NCBI GenBank assembly: GCA_038227135.1
Contig: JBBRQC010000044.1
Location: forward strand, 1-20,497
Length of the DNA stretch: 20,497 nt
Reading direction: 5' to 3'
Source of the DNA: UBA4720 sp038227135
GTDB lineage: Bacteria > Gemmatimonadota > Gemmatimonadetes > Gemmatimonadales > Gemmatimonadaceae
The notes beneath the pieces were generated by a model. The model had not been told where the DNA came from. It did no database searches and worked only from the letters and a program-made list of their open reading frames with translations. Position 1 is the first letter of the stretch. Every line of letters starts with the position of its first letter. A program made the translations under genes and the position numbers. Of this stretch, positions 15,510 through 20,497 are shown piece by piece.

Positions 15510-15755
15510 AACCGCTGCCGCGAATCTCGTTCCCGCTTCGACGATGCCGGCCTCTGTTTCACCTTCGGTTTCGCCTCGGTTTCTGCCTCAGCTAGCGCCT
15601 CAATTCGTCGGTAACGCGCCGTTCTAGCCGCGTTTTCAGCGCCCTTACAGCCAGGCGTTCGACGTTTTCACCGGTGTTTTGCCCGGATTTTCACCGGTGT
15701 TCTTGGCTGCGTTTTCGCCTCCGTTTTCACGGGATTAACGGCGTTTTGACCAGAA
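15510..15755. repeat. Degenerate 11-12-bp periodic TTTC-rich tract
   Basis: No coding frame is supported between the tRNA half gene and the PLD-like gene (15347-15787). This part repeats short units of the type GC-rich plus GTTTTC or GGTTTC (for example CACCTTCGGTTTC, GCCTCGGTTTC, GACGTTTTCACC). Many TTC steps are about 11-12 or 23 bases apart. TTTTCACCGGTGTT occurs twice, at 15665-15678 and 15688-15701, 23 bases apart, around the palindrome CACCGGTG. The spacing is loose, so this is a weak array at best. Confidence 0.4.
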
Positions 15756-15787
15756 ATTGGGGCTATATGCGCTCTAGCCGGAGGCGA

Positions 15788-16504
15788 TCACCCGTCGGAG
15801 GAGGCGGCACTACGGTAGCAGATCCTGCAGAGTGGTCGATCGACTGAGGTCTCTTCGGGCCGGCCGCAGAAGTGGCACCACTGTTCCAGGTAATCCGCGT
15901 TCTGATAGGCGGCCCAGACCTCGTAGCACGCGCCGCACAGCGGGCGCCCGGGGTCGCGCGGGATGCTCGCCTGACAGCGAATGCACACGCCGGAGCTGCG
16001 CCGGCGAGACCGGGACGATACCACCGTGACGGTCGCCGTCTTGCCGTGGGCCGGCTCTCTGTGTGTTGCGGCGGGCGCGCGGGACCGCTCCTCGGAGGCA
16101 GCGATGATGGACTCGACCTCCCGAAGCGCGTTCGCGTAGGCCGGCTCCCCCTCCTGGAGAAGGACGCCCATCTCGCGGTTATGCTTTTCCGAGAACTCAT
16201 ACATGTTCATCGACGTGATGACCATGCGATCCTCATTGAAGTAGCACTTGGCGTGCAGGTTGGGCAGGAAGTACAAACTTGCGCCGGCGAGCCCTGCAAG
16301 CAGGAGCTCCTGTTCACGCTCGAGCTCTTCCTTGCCGAATACTATGGTGATCCTTACGCTGCGCCGTGCAGCGTCTTGGAGGCGCTCCGCGAGAGTCTTC
16401 GAGAGCTTTAGGAACGGCGAGACGAGAGTGAGTTGCTTTCTCGCTCCTGCAATCACGTTCTCAATCTGAAATGCAGTGCCGTGAGTCGTTAGGAACTTGG
16501 CCAT
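15788..16504 (-). CDS. Phospholipase-D-like protein (single HKD) with two zinc-ribbon motifs
   Basis: A 238-residue protein from ATG 16504, chosen because the PLD-like fold begins at once; upstream in-frame starts (ATG 16552, GTG 16654) would add an unstructured stretch. LVSPFLKLS (about 27-35) is the first strand-turn of PLD domains. The catalytic block is LHAKCYFNEDRMVITSMN (H84, K86, D92, S98, N100), a single HKD as in Nuc-type nucleases that act as dimers. A basic linker follows, then CIRC-x12-CGAC (C174/C177/C190/C193) and CHFC-x12-CRIC (C210/C213/C226/C229), two zinc-ribbon-like sites that may bind nucleic acid. It may cut DNA or RNA, or be a phosphodiesterase. It is a lone gene in island DNA, and its direction is away from the lipoprotein operon. 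A defence or mobile-element role is inference only. Confidence 0.8.
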   Translation of the reverse strand: MAKFLTTHGTAFQIENVIAGARKQLTLVSPFLKLSKTLAERLQDAARRSVRITIVFGKEELEREQELLLAGLAGASLYFLPNLHAKCYFNEDRMVITSMNMYEFSEKHNREMGVLLQEGEPAYANALREVESIIAASEERSRAPAATHREPAHGKTATVTVVSSRSRRRSSGVCIRCQASIPRDPGRPLCGACYEVWAAYQNADYLEQWCHFCGRPEETSVDRPLCRICYRSAASSDG

Positions 16505-16851
16505 GACTGACAAGGTAGGCCGGCTACTGCCACTGGCGAGAGTTTGATCCATCGAACGTCGCGGACGCAGACGGCCACGTCGCGCCAAAGTGAAATGGAA
16601 GTGACACACGAGTGATATGAAATCGACCTTTCGTGGAGTGCCGGTAGTTCCCACGTTAGAAGCTCCGCCGCAGCAACTCTCGCTAGACCGTTGGTGCGCT
16701 TAGGGACCCTGGACCGTTTGTCCCTGGCAAGTCCGTCTGACGATGCGCCGGTCTTCTCCTCTGATTGGCGTTTTCGAGATGACGGTCTTCTGACGCTAGC
16801 TCACGACATTGCCGCCGCGCTTTGGTAATAACCTTCTTGAAGGGGGCTACT

Positions 16852-17826
16852 GTGGAAATCGTCAGGGGACTCACCCGCACCGCGCATCTGCTCGGAGCGT
16901 CATCGCTAGCGTTTCTCTTGGTCGGATGTGCGGAGCAAAGGCCCACAGCTCCGGAGAACGCGAAGGTGCTCGACATCTCGAGCAAGCCAACCTTCACCGC
17001 CACAGTCGCGAATCAGATAACGCTTTACGGCAAGGACGGGAAGGCGCAAGTGTTCAACGAAACGCAGAATGTGAACGTGAATTTCAAAGGTGGGCTCGGT
17101 CGCGCTACCGTGACGCCGCAACTGAAAAAGATAACGGCGACGCTCGACACGTCGGTCCCCAACGGAGTGACGCCGGATGGAACGGTGGTGACGCCGGTAC
17201 TCGCGCTGCTGAGCGGTTTGTTGGCCGCCAACTACGATCAGACGACGGTCGACTCCGTCTCCAATGTGGTTCATCTGGTCTCGACGGGCCCTGCGGGTAC
17301 GACAGTGCCCATAACGGACTCTTACAGTTATGAGAATGGCGTCCTCACGGGCTGGAATCACTCGGCCTGGACCGCGGTGACTGGCGGATATGTGCTCAGA
17401 TATCAGGACCTTCGCGGGTACGCGCCCAACGGGACCTTGACTGGCGAAATTCTCTCCGTGATCTCGACGGCGCCGAAGCCGGTACTCACATTCAGAGCCT
17501 CGCTTGGAGCAAAGTTTGCCGCGTTGTCGTGGATGACTGTGGACAAGGTTGCGTGTGCCCTCACTCCGAGGTCAGCTTTTGCACAGAGTTCGTACTGTTG
17601 GTTTGAGACAGCGAAATTCGCCGTCGAGACAGGTCTGCTCATGGGGGCTATTGGAGCCTTTGCGGCGATACCCGAGGTTAGCGCGATGTTCACGCTCGCG
17701 GCGCAGACGGCAGCGGTGGCAAGAGCGGGAACAATCTTTATCGGGGCCTTTGCGGTTTATACTCACGCCATGTACGACATGCTGGACTGCATCGACAAGG
17801 CCCGTAGACCAGCGCCCAGGCTATAA
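16852..17826 (+). CDS. Predicted lipoprotein, unknown function
   Basis: A 324-residue protein. GTG 16852 is chosen because AAGGGGG lies just upstream, and the signal peptide then has a normal length; the frame also opens at 16822. The lipobox is LVGC with cysteine 26. The mature part is Thr/Val-rich and beta-like (TFTATVANQITLYG, NVNVNFKGG, ATVTPQLKKITATLD) to about residue 220. A C-terminal region follows with three cysteines (VACAL, YCWF, LDCID) and two long hydrophobic helices (LLMGAIGAFAAIPEVSAMF and TIFIGAFAVYTHAMY). A hydrophobic Cys-bearing tail after an export signal recalls some bacteriocin precursors, but no family is recognised. Eighteen bases downstream is a small membrane protein gene, and both share a terminator at 18176. 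Confidence 0.7.
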   Translation: MEIVRGLTRTAHLLGASSLAFLLVGCAEQRPTAPENAKVLDISSKPTFTATVANQITLYGKDGKAQVFNETQNVNVNFKGGLGRATVTPQLKKITATLDTSVPNGVTPDGTVVTPVLALLSGLLAANYDQTTVDSVSNVVHLVSTGPAGTTVPITDSYSYENGVLTGWNHSAWTAVTGGYVLRYQDLRGYAPNGTLTGEILSVISTAPKPVLTFRASLGAKFAALSWMTVDKVACALTPRSAFAQSSYCWFETAKFAVETGLLMGAIGAFAAIPEVSAMFTLAAQTAAVARAGTIFIGAFAVYTHAMYDMLDCIDKARRPAPRL

Positions 17827-17843
17827 CAGGGGGAGGTATTCAA

Positions 17844-18149
17844 ATGGAAGGCACTACTGATCTCGCCGGCGTCGCGTTCTCGGTGCTGGTAATCCTTGGG
17901 GCGATTCCTTTCGCCATTATCCTGTTCCGACAGAGGAGAGAACTGGACCCCGTGCGCAACATTACGGGCAGGACTCTCGTAGCCGCCGCGATGTTTAACG
18001 GGCTCGTGAACGTGGTCAGGAGGATGGGCCTCATGCCGAACGACGTGACGTATCAGACTTTGGATATCGCGTCGATAGTTCTGTACGGGAGCATGATGTA
18101 TCTCTTTTTCCGGGCGGAGAAACGCGGGTTGAAAAAGAATCCGACTTAG
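17844..18149 (+). CDS. Small membrane protein, second gene of lipoprotein operon
   Basis: A 101-residue protein from ATG 17844, with GGGGGAGG about seven bases upstream. Helices are predicted at about 8-29 (GVAFSVLVILGAIPFAIILF), 45-60 and 74-91 (IASIVLYGSMMYLFF). Basic loops (RQRREL, RRMG) and the basic tail RAEKRGLKKN suggest cytoplasmic ends. No family is recognised. Its tight spacing after the lipoprotein gene, and the terminator right after it, argue for a two-gene unit. An immunity or anchoring partner for the lipoprotein is possible but unproven. Confidence 0.7.
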   Translation: MEGTTDLAGVAFSVLVILGAIPFAIILFRQRRELDPVRNITGRTLVAAAMFNGLVNVVRRMGLMPNDVTYQTLDIASIVLYGSMMYLFFRAEKRGLKKNPT

Positions 18150-18175
18150 AATTCGCGGCGAACCCAATCCCGGGG

Positions 18176-18207
18176 AGACCCCTTCTTTCTGCGGGGGTCT
18201 TCTTTTT
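18176..18207 (+). terminator. Intrinsic terminator of the lipoprotein operon
   Basis: AGACCCC (18176-18182) pairs with GGGGTCT (18194-18200), followed by TCTTTTT. It lies 26 bases after the stop of the small membrane protein gene. Confidence 0.85.
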
Positions 18208-18723
18208 GGTCGTCGACAACGACCATGCGTAGCTGGACGAAGCGAAATGGGACGCCATTTCATGGCGGGAATTCAAGAATGGAATACGATAGTCACGCAA
18301 CCCGTATAAACCGGTCGATTCGACAGCACGAAGCGACAGCAGGGGAATGCTGTAAGGATTCCGGAGTTTGTTTAGGCGGATTTGAGCCACAATTGTCTCG
18401 GTCTTGGAAAGCCATGACGAGGGCACAGAAGCGCTTGGTCTTGACGTGGGCCCTTAAGCGCGGGGGCAGTCAGGCACACGCGGGCAGAAAGAGCGTCGGC
18501 AAGCCACGTAACTACACTGAGCTTCTGCGTCATGGCCCCGTCGAATCCGAGCCGGGCGAGGATTTCGTGGCTTCGGTTGTGAAGACACCCTCGCGGAAAG
18601 CAAACACGTCTAACGCTTCCTCGTGAATGACTGCGCAATCTTTCTGACCTGCTCGCGCTCGCCATCCACTTGAGGAGTCTCGGCGCGTGATGGTCGTGCG
18701 GGCCGAGGATGTAGCTTTCTCCC
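18208..18723. other. Mostly unassigned DNA
   Basis: About 500 bases with overlapping frames on both strands and no recognisable domain. The only candidate with plausible codon use is the short frame at 18414-18626. No terminator or repeat stands out. Confidence 0.4.
18414..18626 (+). CDS. Possible small hypothetical protein
   Basis: A 70-residue frame from ATG 18414, rich in basic residues in its first half and acidic/serine residues in the second (RNYTELLRHGPVESEPGEDF). The ribosome site is weak (GGAAAG too close to the start). It is part of a longer frame opening at 18225. No family is recognised, and it may well be non-coding. Confidence 0.2.
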   Translation: MTRAQKRLVLTWALKRGGSQAHAGRKSVGKPRNYTELLRHGPVESEPGEDFVASVVKTPSRKANTSNASS

Positions 18724-18813
18724 ATGCCAAACCACCCCGATGTGATGGAGAAGCTCGTGTCGCTCGCCAAGCGGCGCGGCTTCATCTTCCAATCCTCAGA
18801 GATCTACGGCGCC
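18724..18813 (+). pseudogene. glyS: Glycyl-tRNA synthetase N-terminal fragment
   Basis: From ATG 18724 thirty codons read as the start of a class-II glycyl-tRNA synthetase. The segment EKLVSLAKRRGFIFQSSEIYG is the strongly conserved first motif of the single-chain GlyRS family, in which it is followed by a glycine and a tryptophan-rich turn. Here the match ends right after IYG at the GGCGCC at 18809-18814, and the frame continues into sequence that is antisense to an MFS transporter gene. About 93 percent of the enzyme is missing, so this is a scar. A working glyS must exist elsewhere in the genome. Confidence 0.7.
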
Positions 18814-19134
18814 ACCGAGCGACGCCCGCATTATCGGGAGCGCTCCGATGCGATCGCTCAATTTGCCGGACATCGGCCCAGCCAAGGCCGCAGTGGCGCC
18901 ATAGACTGCGAAGACGAACCCGGCGCGTGCGGCAGAAAAGCGAAGCTCGCGGGTTAGATAGATCACGAGAAACGGAAGGACCATCATCCCCGCTCTGTTG
19001 ATCAAAGTCGTCACGAAGAGCAGCCAGATCTCGCGCGGCAATCCACTCAGTCCCCGCCACGGATTCAGCCGCGACTGAGTCCATCGCACACCGCGAACGC
19101 GAGTACTTAGGTCAGCAATAAAGGCGGGGAGCAT
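18796..19134 (-). pseudogene. Truncated MFS transporter, N-terminal fragment
   Basis: The minus strand from ATG 19134 encodes about 107 residues typical of the start of a major facilitator efflux protein, then a few junction residues before a stop at 18796. Helix 1 is IWLLFVTTLINRAGMMVLPFLVIYL and helix 2 is AGFVFAVYGATAALAG. SGKLSDRIGALPIM matches the loop 2-3 signature (GxLxDRxGxxxxM) of MFS proteins. After RASLGG the homology ends at the glyS junction, and ten helices are missing. The start is uncertain because the frame runs on into the tandem repeat. No ribosome site is seen. Confidence 0.7.
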
Positions 19135-19155
19135 ACGCGAAATAATGTGGCTCGA

Positions 19156-19320
19156 GCGCATTTTCAGCGCATTTCCAGCGCATTTCCAGCGCATTTCCAG
19201 CGCATCTCCAGCGCATTTCCAGCGCATTTCCAGCGCATTTCCAGCGCATTTCCAGCGCATTTCCAGCGCATTTCCAGCGCATTTCCAGCGCATTTCCAGC
19301 GCATTTCCAGCGCATTTCCA
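19156..19320. repeat. 11-bp tandem repeat, 15 units
   Basis: The unit GCGCATTTCCA is repeated 15 times without gaps (165 bases). Thirteen units are identical; unit 1 reads GCGCATTTTCA and unit 5 GCGCATCTCCA. About three further diverged units continue with the same period to 19353 (AGAGTATTCTC, AAAGCATTCTC, AAAGTATTCCG). As 11 is not a multiple of three, every frame reads through it, giving long false ORFs on both strands (repeats of AHFQRISS or CAGNALEMRWK). The A/T triplet recurs once per helical turn, so the tract may be curved. There are no spacers, so it is not CRISPR. Confidence 0.95.
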
Positions 19321-19353
19321 AGAGTATTCTCAAAGCATTCTCAAAGTATTCCG

Positions 19354-19758
19354 AGATTCCATTGAAAATCGTGACTGCGGCGGTGGCGAAAGCGACTCGG
19401 TATTACGTCGAGCACAGTATCAAACTTGGCTTGATCCCGACGGAATAGAAAACATTACGCCGCCGCCAGCATTGGCACTTGCTCCATACGCATAGGACTT
19501 TGTTGGGCGATTGCGATCATGCGCCGACGTTGAGCGCGGCCATGGGGAGAAGCGTTGAGAATCCCCGGCGGAATTTGCGATCATGGTATTCTTGCGATCC
19601 GACAATTCCTACCGGCACGTTGTCACCTACTTGCACCTCAAAGGCGGAAGCGTTATAGATACGGACACGACGGCACCAGCTCAAAGTTGTCGCCGCAACC
19701 AATCAGGAAATTCAGCAGTCGCGTATGAGTCACTAATAATCGTTCTCGCTACACATCA
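19354..19758. other. No gene recognised
   Basis: About 400 bases between the tandem repeat and the terminator at 19759. Short frames exist on both strands (for example 19583 onward, which runs through the terminator and so is unlikely). No domain, tRNA or repeat is visible. The presence of a plus-strand terminator at its end suggests that a short transcript or small RNA may be made here. Confidence 0.4.
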
Positions 19759-19795
19759 AGCGCCGGAATCGCTTTCGATTCTGGCGCTTTTTTTG
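19759..19795 (+). terminator. Strong intrinsic terminator, possibly an attenuator
   Basis: AGCGCCGGAATCG (19759-19771) pairs with 19776-19788 around a CTTT loop, with one G-T pair, then seven T residues. GGAGG of the next small ORF follows within a few bases, leaving almost no room for a separate promoter. Confidence 0.9.
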
Positions 19796-19815
19796 TTTGG
19801 AGGAAAACAAAAATC

Positions 19816-19926
19816 ATGTCATACGAGTTGGGCGATCCGACCTTAGGGGCAAGCGACGCCGATCCGCGGCACCGTCGTTGTAGCGACGCACGTCTGCCGT
19901 TCAACCAGCCCAGGCGCAGAAGTTGA
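19816..19926 (+). CDS. Possible 36-residue ORF leading the HTH-recombinase operon
   Basis: ATG 19816 has GGAGG about eleven bases upstream, and the frame ends with TGA at 19924-19926, ten bases before the HTH gene start. The peptide has an acidic first half (ELGDPTLGASDAD) and an Arg-rich end (QPRRRS). No family recognised. It may be a leader peptide coupling translation to the HTH gene, or chance. Confidence 0.3.
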   Translation: MSYELGDPTLGASDADPRHRRCSDARLPFNQPRRRS

Positions 19927-19936
19927 GGGCAACCGA

Positions 19937-20311
19937 TTGAAAGACTCTACACCTGCCGTGCTGATCGTTCAGTGGCGCGAGTTGGCGGAAATACTACGAG
20001 CCGAAGGCTGTCCAGAAGTCGCAGCAGCCAGAGAACGCTGCGCCTCTGAGCTTGAGACCTCTCTACACAAACTCGACAACGAAGCATTGTCTGTGAACCA
20101 GGCGGCGAGTGAGAGTGGATACAGCGCCGACTACTTGCGCCGTGTTCTACGCGACACGCCGTCACTGAACGCCGGCCGGTCGGGAAAGCCGCGCATTCTG
20201 CGGCGCGATCTACCGCGCAAGGCGACGGCTGCGCTTGTCGGTAGTGGACCAACGCCGTATGATGTAAGTGCCGACGCCCAATCCCTTGTGAGCCGACAGA
20301 GGGGACACTGA
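19937..20311 (+). CDS. Helix-turn-helix protein, excisionase-like
   Basis: A 124-residue protein from TTG 19937, with GAGGG eight bases upstream. The N-terminal 45 residues look alpha-helical (WRELAEILRAEG, AARERCASELETSL). Residues 51-90 form a MerR/Xis-type helix-turn-helix: LSVNQAASESGYSADYLRR, then GRSGKPRILRRDLPRK, the wing with basic residues. This layout is common in small DNA-binding proteins encoded just before tyrosine recombinases. Its stop is one base from the ATG of the recombinase-like gene, so the two are surely co-expressed. It may direct excision or set recombinase levels. No phage repressor features are seen. Confidence 0.65.
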   Translation: MKDSTPAVLIVQWRELAEILRAEGCPEVAAARERCASELETSLHKLDNEALSVNQAASESGYSADYLRRVLRDTPSLNAGRSGKPRILRRDLPRKATAALVGSGPTPYDVSADAQSLVSRQRGH

Positions 20312-20312
20312 G

Positions 20313-20497
20313 ATGGCTCAGAGGATTGCTAGGCGTAATAGTTGGCACCGCACTAAAGCTGGTGCATGGACGTGCTCCATTGGAGATCGCGGAGTTCGCG
20401 TCCGGCTGTTTGAAAAACGAAGGGGCGGGACATTCCACCGCGCAGTCTGGATACCAGGTGCCGGTGAAGACCAACGACCGTTGGGCACTACAGATCG
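20313..20497 (+). CDS. Probable tyrosine recombinase/integrase, N-terminal part (runs off window)
   Basis: ATG 20313 starts one base after the HTH gene stop, with AGAGGGG upstream inside that gene. The 61 visible residues (SWHRTKAGAWTCSIGDRG, VRVRLFEKRRGGTFHRAVW, QRPLGTTDR) look like the beta-strand N-terminal arm-binding domain of integrases, whose usual next step is a SAM-like core-binding domain. The catalytic R-H-R-Y residues lie outside the window, so the call rests on this arm-like start and on the HTH neighbour. It would be the enzyme that moves the island whose tRNA-Pro scars lie at 15297 or 13471. Confidence 0.5.
   Translation, partial: MAQRIARRNSWHRTKAGAWTCSIGDRGVRVRLFEKRRGGTFHRAVWIPGAGEDQRPLGTTD

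Noticed and set aside
18372..18785. 137-codon minus-strand frame
   Set aside because: No recognisable domain; it overlaps the glyS fragment in antisense and other equally open frames.
19156..19320. CRISPR array
   Set aside because: Units are 11 bp and directly abutting, with no spacers and no cas genes.
19145..19495. Repeat-rich proteins on both strands (AHFQRISS or CAGNALEMRWK units)
   Set aside because: An 11-bp repeat without stop codons is open in all frames; no start context or domain supports coding.
19583..19846. 87-codon plus-strand frame
   Set aside because: It runs straight through a strong intrinsic terminator and has no ribosome site or domain.

Overview
This is a GC-rich bacterial window. 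A SusC/SusD pair (a TonB-dependent receptor with its surface lipoprotein), large FG-GAP/VCBS lipoproteins and GC-rich codon use fit Gemmatimonadota best. Acidobacteriota or high-GC Bacteroidota relatives cannot be excluded, and no rRNA or marker gene settles it.

Region 1 (1-3413, minus strand) is a tight three-gene operon: an asparagine-synthetase-like enzyme without a glutaminase cysteine, a radical SAM enzyme of the COG1244 (RaSEA-like) type, and an FAD-dependent oxidoreductase of the tryptophan-halogenase superfamily that runs off the left edge. Both junctions are GTGA stop/start overlaps. The set looks like a small-molecule or peptide-tailoring pathway, but the product is unknown.

Region 2 (3414-4437) is gene debris. 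It holds a frameshifted, internally deleted cytochrome-type VCBS lipoprotein gene (plus strand) and a 34-codon remnant of a second asparagine-synthetase-like gene (minus strand). The remnant is clearly homologous to the start of the intact one.

Region 3 (4438-12926) is a probable outer-membrane uptake locus. A 1125-residue VCBS/ASPIC-UnbV lipoprotein gene (plus) converges on a SusC-SusD operon (minus), with a strong two-way hairpin terminator between them.

Region 4 (about 13471 to the right edge) looks like a genomic island or stacked islands. Two identical 37-bp direct repeats, at 13471 and 15297, are the 3' end of a tRNA-Pro gene (minus strand). A recombinase-type gene preceded by an HTH gene starts at the right edge. 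Cargo includes two divergent DoxX-like genes, two tiny overlapping membrane-protein ORFs, a single-HKD phospholipase-D-like protein with two zinc-ribbon motifs, and a lipoprotein plus small membrane protein operon. It also holds a recombination scar where the first 30 codons of glyS abut a truncated MFS transporter gene, and a 15-unit 11-bp tandem repeat. If the repeats are att scars, an intact tRNA-Pro should lie just beyond the right edge.
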